DNA from: Parvibaculum lavamentivorans DS-1
GTDB taxonomy: Bacteria > Pseudomonadota > Alphaproteobacteria > Parvibaculales > Parvibaculaceae
DNA: 64,000 nt
Direction of reading: 5' to 3'
NCBI RefSeq assembly: GCF_000017565.1
Contig: NC_009719.1
Location: 3,269,001-3,333,000, forward strand
Shown here: in pieces, positions 46,252 to 54,932 of the stretch
How the letters are laid out: the number at the start of each line of letters is the position of its first letter
Numbering within the stretch: the first letter of the stretch is position 1
Translations under genes and position numbers: made by a program
The notes under the pieces: model-generated
Database searches by the model: none
The model's input: the letters and a program-made list of their open reading frames with translations, nothing else
What the model was told of the DNA's origin: nothing

Positions 46252-46671
46252 GTGAGCTCAACGGGACGCAACACAGTACCTCTGGACGACGACTGGGAAT
46301 CGCCTGCCGCCGTCACTCTCGGCAAGAAGGTGTTGGAAAAGGATGCAGCTCGCGGCTACATCCGCGCCTCTTTTGAAGCAGGCGACGGGTTTCTCAACCG
46401 CGGCGGGCGCATCTTCGGCGGCTTCCTTTCCGCGATGCTGGACGGGCTGTGTGGCCATGCTGTTCGGCTCACGCATGAGAAGCCGGGAACGCCGCAGGTG
46501 ACACTCGAGTTGAAAACGAGCTTTGTCGGCCGCGCCGACAAGGGAAAGCTGGTCGGAGAAGGCTGGGTACGCCATCGAGGCAAGTCGATCGCCTTCGCGG
46601 AAGCCGAGCTTCGAAACGAGGCCGGCGAACTCGTCGCGAAGGGCAGCGCCACGTTCAAGATCGGCATATGA
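46252..46671 (+). CDS. PaaI-like hotdog-fold thioesterase
   Basis: The 139-residue protein has the hotdog acyl-CoA thioesterase pattern: FLNRGGRIFGGFLSAMLDGLCGHA near residue 45, where the usual HGG is GRIFGG, then VTLELKTSF and FAEAELRNEAGELVAKGSATF. It likely hydrolyses short or aromatic acyl-CoA. The start is GTG 46252 with AAGGAGAA just upstream. Loss of the histidine in the usual helix-start motif could alter activity. tRNA-Ser follows 59 bases later. Confidence 0.85.
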   Translation: MSSTGRNTVPLDDDWESPAAVTLGKKVLEKDAARGYIRASFEAGDGFLNRGGRIFGGFLSAMLDGLCGHAVRLTHEKPGTPQVTLELKTSFVGRADKGKLVGEGWVRHRGKSIAFAEAELRNEAGELVAKGSATFKIGI

Positions 46672-46730
46672 CGCAGAGAGCTGCTGTTTCCGGTTGAGTA
46701 ACGGCGCGCCACCCGCTAACCAGTGAGACT

Positions 46731-46820
46731 GGATGGGTGGCCGAGTGGTTTAAGGCACCGGTCTTGAAAACCGGCGTGGGTTCACGCCCACCGTGGGTTC
46801 GAATCCCACCCCATCCGCCA
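46731..46820 (+). tRNA. tRNA-Ser (anticodon TGA)
   Basis: A 90-base tRNA with acceptor stem GGATGGG/CCCATCC, an encoded GCCA 3' end, a D-arm, and a long variable arm as in serine tRNAs. The anticodon loop is CTTGAAA with TGA at 46765-46767. The TTCGAAT T-loop is intact. It reads UCN codons, mainly UCA. Confidence 0.97.
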
Positions 46821-46849
46821 CCTCTTTCCATTTGCTGCGCGGCTGCGCA

Positions 46850-46874
46850 GGAACGATGCCGGTGTTGCCCCGTT
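46850..46874 (+). promoter_or_regulatory. Perfect EcfG-type (general stress sigma factor) promoter of the DUF72 gene
   Basis: GGAAC (46850-46854), a 16-base spacer and CGTT (46871-46874) match the alphaproteobacterial EcfG/SigT consensus GGAAC-N16/17-CGTT exactly. The -10 element is 34 bases before the ATG of the DUF72 gene. Match seen directly; use by an EcfG sigma factor is inferred. Confidence 0.7.
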
Positions 46875-46908
46875 TTCCCAAAGGCAGGAAATCTAAGACG
46901 GGCAGCTG

Positions 46909-47814
46909 ATGGCAAAAGGTGGAAAGATTCGCATCGGCATATCCGGATGGACTTATGCGCCATGGCGCGGGGCCTTCTATCCGGAAGGTCTCGCGCACAA
47001 GCGAGAGCTGAATTATGCAGCCGAGCGTTTCAGTTCGATCGAGATCAACGGCACTTTCTACAGGCTGCAGCGGCCCGAGAGCTTCACCCGCTGGGCTGAG
47101 AATACGCCCGATGATTTCGTTTTCGCCGTGAAGGCACCTCGATACATTACGCATATGCGCCGGCTGAAGAATATCGAGAAGCCTGTGGCCAATTTTCTCG
47201 CGTCGGGAGTTCTGAAACTTGGACCCAAGCTCGGTCCCATTCTTTGGCAATTTCCAGCCAGAATGAAATTCGACCCCGGCACCTTCGAAGCCTTTCTCGC
47301 CCTTCTGCCGCGTAACACAGAGGATGCGGCCGCTCTGGCGCGGCACCACGACCGGCGGTTAAAGGGACGCAACTGGACAAAAACCGATGCCAAAAGACCG
47401 TTGCGGCACGCAGTGGAAGTGAGGAGCGATAGCTTTTGCACGCCGGAGTTCATCAAGCTGTTGCGTCGCTACAAAGTGGCGTTGGTTTGTGCGGATACCG
47501 TCGAGTGGCCTCGCCTGATGGATATCACGTCCGATTTTGTTTATTGCCGATTGCACGGATCGGAAGAGCTGTATGCAAGCGGCTATGGCGACAAGGACCT
47601 ACGGAACTGGGCACGCAGGGTAAAGGCATGGGCCCGCGGCAGCGAGCCGGCCGATGCTACGCGCGTTGTCAAAGCCAGCAAGCCGCGGAAGACCGGGCGA
47701 GATGTCTTTGTCTATTTCGACAATGACATGAAAGTCAGGGCTCCAGTCGACGCAGCATCTCTGGCAAATAGAGTCGGCATCGCCCCAAAATCACGCCGCT
47801 CATTCAAAACCTGA
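46909..47814 (+). CDS. DUF72 domain protein
   Basis: The 301-residue protein belongs to the YecE-like DUF72 family of TIM-barrel proteins of unknown function. Motifs: IRIGISGWTYAPWRGAFYPEGL near residue 6, FSSIEINGTFYRLQRPESF near 43, and FVYCRLHGSEELYASGY near 205. The usual C-terminal YFDNDM is present. The ATG is 34 bases after an exact EcfG-type promoter, which predicts induction by general stress and starvation. It lies just downstream of tRNA-Ser. Confidence 0.9.
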   Translation: MAKGGKIRIGISGWTYAPWRGAFYPEGLAHKRELNYAAERFSSIEINGTFYRLQRPESFTRWAENTPDDFVFAVKAPRYITHMRRLKNIEKPVANFLASGVLKLGPKLGPILWQFPARMKFDPGTFEAFLALLPRNTEDAAALARHHDRRLKGRNWTKTDAKRPLRHAVEVRSDSFCTPEFIKLLRRYKVALVCADTVEWPRLMDITSDFVYCRLHGSEELYASGYGDKDLRNWARRVKAWARGSEPADATRVVKASKPRKTGRDVFVYFDNDMKVRAPVDAASLANRVGIAPKSRRSFKT

Positions 47815-47968
47815 GTTTTCCATATTTTTCTGATGACTCAGAACGGCTCTCCGGGCTGCTCCGTATGGTTAACGTGAAATCTCTTTTGCAAGTGCGGGCG
47901 GGGCTTGCCAAAATGGCACAAAAGCGGTCAAAAGGCTGCGGGGAAGTTGTTTCGGGGGGAGTGTCGTT

Positions 47969-48298
47969 GTGCCGGTTGATTTAACGTCGCCGTGGATTCC
48001 GCTGGGCATCATTATGTTGCTCGGCATTTTTATGGTTCGCCAATTTATCCAGGAGCGGCGGGACGCGCGCGTGCTGGCTGTCGCCGAAGCCAGCGCACCG
48101 GCCACCGCGCCCGTCGAGGCCGAGCCTGCGCCCGTGATTGTGGCGCCAACGCCGGCGGCGGTCGAAAGCAAGCCGGCGGAAAAAAAGAAAAGAAAGCTCC
48201 GTTGGCGGACGGCATGGATATGGCTGCCGTTCCTGATCGGCTTCTTCGGACAGGCCTATCTGAGCTTCATCAAGCCAATGGTCGACAACGCAGGCTAG
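47969..48298 (+). CDS. Small two-span membrane protein with Ala/Pro linker
   Basis: The 109-residue hypothetical protein starts at GTG 47969, eight bases after GGGGGGAG. It has a first transmembrane span (WIPLGIIMLLGIFMVRQF) and a low-complexity Ala/Pro/Val/Glu linker (residues about 42-68). A basic KKKRKLRWR patch and a second span (TAWIWLPFLIGFFGQAYLSF) follow. The linker is probably periplasmic or cytoplasmic with both ends facing one side. No family is recognised; convergent with the MmgE/PrpD gene. Confidence 0.6.
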   Translation: MPVDLTSPWIPLGIIMLLGIFMVRQFIQERRDARVLAVAEASAPATAPVEAEPAPVIVAPTPAAVESKPAEKKKRKLRWRTAWIWLPFLIGFFGQAYLSFIKPMVDNAG

Positions 48299-48314
48299 AT
48301 CTGCCGTCTGCGTC

Positions 48315-49658
48315 TTAAACGAGGTCGAGCTCGGGCATAGCGCCGTCCGCGGCCATGGCCAGAATATCGTCCACGATCCGGCGCGGCTCGGTAACGCCGC
48401 CGTGCCGGAACAACATTTCGGCTTTCGCGATCATGTCGTCCCGGCTCAGAGGTGCCTCCGGGTCGCCTTTCGCGTGAGCCCTCTCAGCTACATACTCTGT
48501 GCCGTCGTCGAGTTGCAGGCGAACGCGGCCTCCCCACGCCCGGGGATAAGCCGATGCCCATGGCTCTGCCGCACTCACTTCGACGCGCGATGCCAAGGCT
48601 GCACACCGCTCCCGCGCCGAGGCGCCAAAGGCATCGAAGTCCACCGGTGAGCAGAGCAGCGATGCCGCTACCGCATGCTGCAGAGAGAATTTCGCTTCAT
48701 AATCGCTGGAAGCCACCGGCCGGTCGCAGACGTCGATCGCCGCCCTATAGGTGGCCACTTCGATTTTCCTGATCCGGCCCGGTTCAACTCCATTTGCCTG
48801 CAGCCGCGCGCGTAGCTCTTCGCCTGCGTCTATCGTCGGATGGGTGTGGCGGCAGGAAGGCCAAGGCTTGATCGATGTCTGCACCAGTTGCCAAGGTGAG
48901 CCGGGATCGCGAATGACAGCATCCGCATCGGCATCGGGGCAGGCGGCGCGGAAAAAGCCTTTTTCACCTTCGAGTATTTTCGGCGGGCCGGTAAAGCCGA
49001 ACGCCGCAAGCTCGGCAGCCTTTATGCCCGCCTGCGCGGCGTGCCCGGCGTGAAGATGTTTCGTCATGGCGCCGGTCTCCAGAAACTGCCAGAGGCCGGA
49101 GGATTGGCTGCCTGCATTTCCGAGCGCGTCAACCGCAGCCTCGTTGTTGAGTTTCAAGAGCTCACTTGCCGCCATTGCCGCGCCAAAGGGTCCGCAAGTG
49201 GCGGTGTTATGCCAGATGCGGTAATGCGCGGGGCCAACAGCCATGCCGATGCGCGTTGCCGCTTCGAAGCCATGCAGGATCGCAATCAGCAATGCGCGGC
49301 CGCCGGCATTCCGCCGGGCCGCAAGCGCCCAGGCTGCGGGAACGACGACGCAGCCGGGATGAACTACCGACATGCGATGCAGATCATCCGTTTCGAGAAT
49401 GTGGCAGAGCGCACCCATCAAAAAAGCCAGCCGTTCGGGCTCGGGCGCGGCATTCGATGAAGCCGATGATTGCCACCATTTGAGCAGGATCCGCCCTGGA
49501 TCGGAATTCCGGCCGGCGAGGCTGTTTGCCACTGCATCAAGGGTAAACAAGGCGGCGGCTTCGAGATCGGCTGCCGTTACCGGTTTTTCACGGATCAGCT
49601 TGACCAGCTGCCCGGTCAGGGAAACCGGTGCGGCAGCGGAGGGAGAGACATGGTTCAC
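48315..49658 (-). CDS. MmgE/PrpD family protein
   Basis: The 447-residue protein shows the MmgE/PrpD fold, whose members include 2-methylcitrate dehydratase and other lyases. Motifs: LFTLDAVANSLAGRN near residue 45, NTATCGPFGAAMAASELL near residue 155, and IKPWPSCRHTHPTIDAG near residue 265. A propionate-degrading role is possible, but no prpB or prpC is adjacent, so the substrate stays open. It is divergent from rlpA with 189 bases between. Confidence 0.85.
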   Translation of the reverse strand: MNHVSPSAAAPVSLTGQLVKLIREKPVTAADLEAAALFTLDAVANSLAGRNSDPGRILLKWWQSSASSNAAPEPERLAFLMGALCHILETDDLHRMSVVHPGCVVVPAAWALAARRNAGGRALLIAILHGFEAATRIGMAVGPAHYRIWHNTATCGPFGAAMAASELLKLNNEAAVDALGNAGSQSSGLWQFLETGAMTKHLHAGHAAQAGIKAAELAAFGFTGPPKILEGEKGFFRAACPDADADAVIRDPGSPWQLVQTSIKPWPSCRHTHPTIDAGEELRARLQANGVEPGRIRKIEVATYRAAIDVCDRPVASSDYEAKFSLQHAVAASLLCSPVDFDAFGASARERCAALASRVEVSAAEPWASAYPRAWGGRVRLQLDDGTEYVAERAHAKGDPEAPLSRDDMIAKAEMLFRHGGVTEPRRIVDDILAMAADGAMPELDLV

Positions 49659-49847
49659 TAGGGAGCTCTTTCGAAGATCGACGCAATATTCCGCGCATGA
49701 TGTAACTATCGGCCTTAGCCGGCAAATCCGGCTTGCCTCTTCGGCTCCTTGCCGCCGAAAGCGGCCCTGATTATAAGGATTTCGTGGTGTTCGCGGGGTG
49801 ATTCGCTGCCGGTGTGCGGCCGCAAAGTCTCCGAACAGAGGTTTCCG

Positions 49848-50867
49848 ATGTCTGTATCAATACCAAGAATGGATCGTCGCTGCCAGGCAGCGCCGCGCGC
49901 CTTGATCTACGCAGTGCTTTTTCCGCTGGCATTGTCGCTGGCGGCTTGCGGGACCAGCACCTCGTCGCAATCTCCCGCGCCGCTCAAGACCGGTGGAGGC
50001 ATCTACAAGGTTGGAAACCCCTATCAGATCGCCGGCATCTGGTATTACCCGCATGAAGACGACAAATACGACGCGACCGGCATTGCCTCGTGGTACGGCC
50101 CGCAATTCCATGGGAAGCAAACCGCGAATGGAGAAATATTCGACCAGAACGCAATGACGGCCGCACATCCGACGCTGCCAATGCCTGTTCTGGCGCGCGT
50201 TACGAACCTGGAAAATGGCAAGTCGATTATCGTTCGGATCAATGATCGCGGCCCCTTCGCCGCCGGTCGCGAAATCGACTTGTCGAAGCACGCCGCGGAG
50301 CAACTTGGCTTCATGACGAAGGGAACGGCCAAGGTTCGCGTCCAGTATGTCGGGCGGGCCCCTCTGGAGGGCGGCCTCGGCGATGGCAGGGGCGTAGCCG
50401 AGAGTTTTATCGCCCCGCGCGTCGACACACCGCCTGAGGAAAGACGCGTAGAGGGAACAGCGCCTGTGACAAAAGTCGCGACCGTTGCCACAGCCGGCCT
50501 GCCGCCGCCTGCGGGCACCGTGAGCGCGCCGCTTGCAAGCGCTCCCGCGCCGACGCCTCCCGCCTCGAATATGGATCCTATTCCGGATAATCCCGCAGCA
50601 AGACCTGAGACGGTGCAGCGTGTGCCGGTGACGGGAACCGGTAATCTCTATGTCCAGGCCGGTTCATTCCAGAATCTCCAGAATGCTGAATCCGTAAGGC
50701 AGCAACTGGCCGGTCTCGGACGCGTGGAGATACAGACCACGATGGTCGACGGCACGTCGTTTTACCGCGTTCGCGTCGGACCGCTTTCGGATATCCCCGC
50801 CGCCGACAGTTCGCTGCAGAATGTGATTGCCCAAGGACATAAAGGCGCCCGAATTGTCGTCGATTGA
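49848..50867 (+). CDS. rlpA: Septal-ring lytic transglycosylase RlpA family lipoprotein with SPOR domain
   Basis: The 339-residue lipoprotein has the lipobox LAAC near residue 33. It has a double-psi beta-barrel RlpA domain (ASWYGPQFHGKQTANGEIFD near 80, with VRINDRGPF near 125) and a C-terminal SPOR domain (NLYVQAGSFQNLQNAESVRQQL near 265). It cleaves denuded glycan strands at the division site. ATG 49848 is preferred over the longer open frame. It heads a long plus-strand run of envelope and replication genes ending at 58113. Confidence 0.93.
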   Translation: MSVSIPRMDRRCQAAPRALIYAVLFPLALSLAACGTSTSSQSPAPLKTGGGIYKVGNPYQIAGIWYYPHEDDKYDATGIASWYGPQFHGKQTANGEIFDQNAMTAAHPTLPMPVLARVTNLENGKSIIVRINDRGPFAAGREIDLSKHAAEQLGFMTKGTAKVRVQYVGRAPLEGGLGDGRGVAESFIAPRVDTPPEERRVEGTAPVTKVATVATAGLPPPAGTVSAPLASAPAPTPPASNMDPIPDNPAARPETVQRVPVTGTGNLYVQAGSFQNLQNAESVRQQLAGLGRVEIQTTMVDGTSFYRVRVGPLSDIPAADSSLQNVIAQGHKGARIVVD

Positions 50868-50904
50868 GGCGGCGTTCACAAAATGCCGGAAAAAGAGTGA
50901 GACG

Positions 50905-52059
50905 ATGAACCGATTTATTTCCGCTACCGCATTCGCCCTTTCGCTCGCTCTGACGGCAGTCGCCCTGCCGCGCGGGGCTTTCGCCTTTGAAACGGCGGCC
51001 GAATACGCGGTTCTGATGGACTATGAATCGGGCAGCATTCTCTGGGGAAAAAATGCCGATGAGCAAATGCATCCGGCGAGCATGAGCAAGCTGATGACGC
51101 TCGACATGCTGTTCGGTGCAATCCGCGATGGCAGTGTTTCGCTCGATGATGAATTCAAGGTGAGCGAGAATGCTTGGCGCAAGGGCGGGGCGGCTTCCGG
51201 TTCTTCGACCATGTTTGCCGATCTCAATACCGTTGTTCCTGTGCATGCTATTTTGCGCGGCATCATCGTCCAATCCGGCAACGATGCTTGCATCGCAACT
51301 GCCGAAGCGCTCAGCGGTTCGGAATCTGCCTTTGCAGAGGCCTTGACGGAACGCGGCAAGGCAATCGGTCTGACGAACTCCAACTTTACCAACTCAACCG
51401 GTTGGCCCGACGAAGACCATTTGATGACGGCGCATGATCTGGCTGTGCTTGCCCGGCACATCATCATGGAATTTCCCGAGTTCTACCCGATCTTCAAGGA
51501 AACCGACTTCACCTGGAACGGCATCAAGCAGGGCAACCGCAATCCGGCGCTCTATCTGGACCCGTCCGTGGACGGATTGAAAACAGGACATACAGAAGCC
51601 TCCGGGTATGGTCTTGTCGCTTCCGCCAAACGTGGCGACCAGCGCCTCATCCTCGTATTGAACGGTCTGCCGAGCGAAAGGGCGCGAGCCGATGAGAGCG
51701 TGCGGCTGCTCGATTGGGGCTTCCGTTCGTTCAAGCATTACAAGCTCTTCACCGCCGGAACGCCGGTTGAGAACGCGCCTGTATGGCAGGGCACCTATGG
51801 AGAAGTGCCACTTGTGAGCCAGACGGATATCGACGTGATCCTTTCGACCGAGCAGCGCAGGAACATGAAGGTGTCCGTACTGTATGACACGCCCGTCGCT
51901 GCACCCGTCGCGGCGGGACAGCGGATCGGCACCATTCGGATCGAAGCACCCGACATGCCGGTGCGCGAATTTCCTCTCGTTGCGGGCGGAGCCGTTGAAC
52001 GGCAAGGGATTTTTGGCCGTGCGATGGGTGCGTTGAAGCATATGATCCTTGGCGGCTGA
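50905..52059 (+). CDS. dacC: D-alanyl-D-alanine carboxypeptidase (PBP5/6-like)
   Basis: The 384-residue exported penicillin-binding protein trims D-Ala from peptidoglycan stem peptides. It has a signal peptide (FALSLALTAVALPRGAFA), the SxxK motif in PASMSKLMT near residue 57, SxN in QSGNDAC near residue 118, and KTG in GLKTGHTEASG near residue 227. ATG 50905 gives a proper signal peptide. The C-terminal beta domain and amphipathic anchor helix (GRAMGALKHMIL) are present. tmk follows after two bases. Confidence 0.93.
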   Translation: MNRFISATAFALSLALTAVALPRGAFAFETAAEYAVLMDYESGSILWGKNADEQMHPASMSKLMTLDMLFGAIRDGSVSLDDEFKVSENAWRKGGAASGSSTMFADLNTVVPVHAILRGIIVQSGNDACIATAEALSGSESAFAEALTERGKAIGLTNSNFTNSTGWPDEDHLMTAHDLAVLARHIIMEFPEFYPIFKETDFTWNGIKQGNRNPALYLDPSVDGLKTGHTEASGYGLVASAKRGDQRLILVLNGLPSERARADESVRLLDWGFRSFKHYKLFTAGTPVENAPVWQGTYGEVPLVSQTDIDVILSTEQRRNMKVSVLYDTPVAAPVAAGQRIGTIRIEAPDMPVREFPLVAGGAVERQGIFGRAMGALKHMILGG

Positions 52060-52061
52060 CG

Positions 52062-52691
52062 GTGCCGCGCGCGCGATTTATCACGCTGGAGGGCGGCGAG
52101 GGGGCGGGGAAATCCACACAGGTCCGGCGGCTGGCGGCGCGGCTGGAGGCGGCCGGTCAGCGGGTGACGATCACCCGTGAGCCTGGTGGGGCGCCGGGAG
52201 CCGAGGCAATCCGCCATTTATTGGTCACGGGCGACGTGGCGCGGTGGACGCCGAAGGCCGAGATGCTGCTGCATTTTGCGGCGCGCGAGGACCATCTTTC
52301 CCGCACGATCAGGCCCGCGCTGGAGCGGGGGGACTGGGTGATTTGCGACAGGTTTGTCGATTCAACCATGGCCTATCAGGGTTTCGCGCAGGGGCTCGGG
52401 CCTGAATTAGTCAATGAATTGAAGGAGATAGTGATCGGCGACGATATGCCGGGGCTGACGCTTATCCTCGATTTGCCGGTCGAGACGGGGCTTGCGCGGG
52501 CGGGAAGCCGGGGGCAGGGAGCCGAGGACCGCTATGAGCGAATGGACTTGCGCTTCCATGAAACGCTTCGCCAAGCCTTTGAAACCATTGCCAAAAATGA
52601 ACCAGAACGGTGCGTCATGGTGGATGCGAGCCAGACCGAAGACGAGGTCGCGGAAGCCATATGGGCAGAAGTAAAACCTCGACTGTCATGA
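52062..52691 (+). CDS. tmk: Thymidylate kinase
   Basis: The 209-residue enzyme phosphorylates dTMP to dTDP. It has P-loop GGEGAGKST near residue 9, the DR motif in CDRFVDSTMAYQG near residue 95, and lid residues in GSRGQGAEDRYE. The GTG start at 52062 is only two bases after the dacC stop, so the genes are coupled. In many alphaproteobacteria holB follows directly; here an M23 peptidase gene is inserted between. Confidence 0.94.
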   Translation: MPRARFITLEGGEGAGKSTQVRRLAARLEAAGQRVTITREPGGAPGAEAIRHLLVTGDVARWTPKAEMLLHFAAREDHLSRTIRPALERGDWVICDRFVDSTMAYQGFAQGLGPELVNELKEIVIGDDMPGLTLILDLPVETGLARAGSRGQGAEDRYERMDLRFHETLRQAFETIAKNEPERCVMVDASQTEDEVAEAIWAEVKPRLS

Positions 52692-52825
52692 GACTGCAAA
52701 CAAACCGTCACAAATTGCCGCGTTAAACAACTTGGCCGGACCCGGCTTGGTCGCTATAGAGAGCGGGACATACTTAACAGCGGAAGAGAAACCGGCGACC
52801 GCGCCGGCCACAACAAGGATCGCCG

Positions 52826-53503
52826 ATGAAACGACGACACCTCACGACCCGATTTTTGCCGTCCTTGCTTCAGGCGACCCTTCCCATCCTTCTCGCAGCT
52901 CTCTTCTTCCTTCCAGCTTCTCCTGCAGCGGCCCGCAATAACGAAACGGGCATCACGGAGATGGCGTCGGTGCCGCTGATGAAGCCGATCGTGGAACCGG
53001 AAGAGCGGACGGTGCGCGGCCTTCATTTCATCGACCCGGTGGACGTGACCAAGGCGAGGATGACCTCCGGCTTCGGCTGGCGGATGCACCCCGTCCTCAA
53101 GACCAAGAAGATGCACAAGGGCGTCGATTATGCCGCCCCGAAGGGTACGCCGGTCTATGCGACCGAAGACGGCGTTGTCGGCATGGCGGGATGGCGCGGC
53201 AATTACGGCAAGCTCGTCACGGTGAAGCATGCCGAACATGTCGAAACCTACTACGCGCATCTCTCCGGCTATGCGCCCGGCATCAAAACCGGAGCGAAGG
53301 TCAAAAAGGGCGACGTGATTGGCTATATCGGCATGACGGGTCTCGCGACCGGCAATCATCTCTATTACGAGGTGGCGATCAACGGCGAGCGCGTCGATCC
53401 GCTGGCGGACGATCTCAACGAGCAGGTCAACATATTGGCCGCGCGGGCACCCCGTCCCAGCAGCAAGGTTGCCGGAACGCGCGGGCTGACCGAAGCTCAA
53501 TAA
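52826..53503 (+). CDS. M23-family (LytM-like) peptidase with altered third zinc ligand
   Basis: The 225-residue exported protein has an N-terminal signal/anchor (ATLPILLAALFFLPASPAAA) and a LytM domain: HKGVD at residues 97-101 (zinc ligands His97 and Asp101), YYAHLSGY near 143, and HLYYEV at 178-183. Canonical enzymes have HxH there, so Tyr180 replaces the third zinc-ligand histidine. The protein may be a non-catalytic amidase activator, like EnvC, rather than an endopeptidase. AAGGA precedes the ATG. It is placed between tmk and holB. Confidence 0.85.
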   Translation: MKRRHLTTRFLPSLLQATLPILLAALFFLPASPAAARNNETGITEMASVPLMKPIVEPEERTVRGLHFIDPVDVTKARMTSGFGWRMHPVLKTKKMHKGVDYAAPKGTPVYATEDGVVGMAGWRGNYGKLVTVKHAEHVETYYAHLSGYAPGIKTGAKVKKGDVIGYIGMTGLATGNHLYYEVAINGERVDPLADDLNEQVNILAARAPRPSSKVAGTRGLTEAQ

Positions 53504-53628
53504 GGTCGGCTTCCTGAACAAACTCGGCCGGCGATTTCATTTGCCGAACGAAAGAGGGGTTCGTTCGGCCATTCCGGTCCCGGACCGCCGGGCATGACGG
53601 GCGGCGCCCGCGCGTGCTACCAAAAGAC

Positions 53629-54792
53629 ATGAGCGACACCGAGATTCCCGAAAGCGACCGGCTTGGCGACTTCCCGCATCCGCGCGAGGCGGCGGCGCTT
53701 GTCGGGCAGGAGGCGGCGGAGCGCGCCCTTTTTGAAGCCTTCATGAGCGGCAGGATGCACCATGCCTGGCTGCTTACAGGGCCTAAGGGTATCGGCAAGG
53801 CGACGCTCGCCTATCGGATGGCGCGATTTGCGCTGCATTACGGAACGGCGGAGGCCGCAAGGGCGGCAGGAGCACGGGATCTGAACATCAGCCCGGATGA
53901 GGGGGTGTTCCATCAGGTAGCTGCGGGGAGCCACCCGAACCTGCTTACCGTACGCCGCCCGTGGGACGACAAGACGAAGAAGCTGAAGACCGTTATTCCC
54001 GTGGATGAGGTGCGCCGGATCGGACATTTCTTCGGGCTGACGGCGACGGAGCGCGGGGCCTGGCGCGTCGTCATCATCGACAGCGCCGACGAGATGAACG
54101 CCAATTCGGCCAATGCGCTTTTGAAGGCGCTGGAGGAGCCGCCGCCGAACGGGCTTTTCCTCGTGCTGAGCCATCAGCCGGGTCAGCTTCTGCCGACGAT
54201 CCGCTCACGCTGCCGGACGCTGCGGATGACGCCGCTGGCGGAGGGCGACATCGTGAGCATGATGGAACCCGCCGAGCGGCAGGCGGAAGCGCGAGCGAAG
54301 GAAGCGAAGCGGAAATTCGCCATGACGCCGGCGGCGGAGCGGCAACCGATCGCCCAACTGGCCGAAGGCAGCGCGGGGAGGGCGCTTTCCATTGCGGCAG
54401 GCGGCGGGCTCGGGCTCTACAAGGAACTGGCGGGCCTGCTTGCCGGGCTGCCGCGCCTCGACATTGCGGCGGTTCACGCCTTTGCCGACAAGGCGGGCCG
54501 CAAGGGGGCGGACGATGCCTATGAGACCATGATCGAGCTGCTGACGCACTGGCTGCAGCGGCTGGTGCGGACGGGCGCGGGGCTTCATCCCGGCCCCGAC
54601 ATCGTGGCCGGCGAGGGCGCGGCGATGGCGCGGCTTGCCGCCGGGGGCAGCCTTGATCGCTGGGTCGAGGTATGGGAAAAGATCAATCAATCAACGGCCC
54701 GCGGCGAGGCGCTGAACACGGATCGCAAGCTCGTGATCCTGAACGTGTTTTCGATGCTCGAAGCAGCCGCGAGCGAGCGCGCCGGCGCGTGA
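53629..54792 (+). CDS. holB: DNA polymerase III subunit delta'
   Basis: The 387-residue clamp-loader subunit has the AAA+ Walker A-like motif GPKGIGKATLAYRMA near residue 45, ADEMNANSANALLKALEEPP near residue 155 and SRCRTLRM near 190. It lacks the four zinc cysteines seen in many delta' proteins. ATG 53629 is chosen; a GTG five codons upstream is also possible, and neither has a strong ribosome-binding site. It belongs to the housekeeping run that continues with metG. Confidence 0.93.
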   Translation: MSDTEIPESDRLGDFPHPREAAALVGQEAAERALFEAFMSGRMHHAWLLTGPKGIGKATLAYRMARFALHYGTAEAARAAGARDLNISPDEGVFHQVAAGSHPNLLTVRRPWDDKTKKLKTVIPVDEVRRIGHFFGLTATERGAWRVVIIDSADEMNANSANALLKALEEPPPNGLFLVLSHQPGQLLPTIRSRCRTLRMTPLAEGDIVSMMEPAERQAEARAKEAKRKFAMTPAAERQPIAQLAEGSAGRALSIAAGGGLGLYKELAGLLAGLPRLDIAAVHAFADKAGRKGADDAYETMIELLTHWLQRLVRTGAGLHPGPDIVAGEGAAMARLAAGGSLDRWVEVWEKINQSTARGEALNTDRKLVILNVFSMLEAAASERAGA

Positions 54793-54851
54793 GGGCAGAT
54801 CGCCGGGCGACGACAAATCCGCTAACGTCCGTTACCGGATTCCCTCCGTAA

Positions 54852-54902
54852 CCCCTCCCCAAACGGCTTGCAGCCGTTTGACCCTCCCGCAGGGGGAGGG
54901 TG
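54852..54902 (+). repeat. Double-hairpin intergenic repeat (REP-like) between holB and metG
   Basis: Two adjacent palindromes: AAACGGCT-TGC-AGCCGTTT (54861-54879) and ACCCTCCC-GCAGG-GGGAGGGT (54881-54901), preceded by CCCCTCCCC. This composition is typical of dispersed intergenic repeats in alphaproteobacterial genomes. The second hairpin overlaps a GTG that could be read as an alternative metG start and lies 31 bases before the preferred ATG. Confidence 0.6.
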
Positions 54903-54932
54903 GAGAAACAGAAGTACAGGTTCGAGAGACTA

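Noticed and set aside
46731-46820. tRNA-Ser as a possible integration site of a mobile element
   Set aside because: No integrase, no repeat of the tRNA 3' end and no change in base composition were seen downstream.
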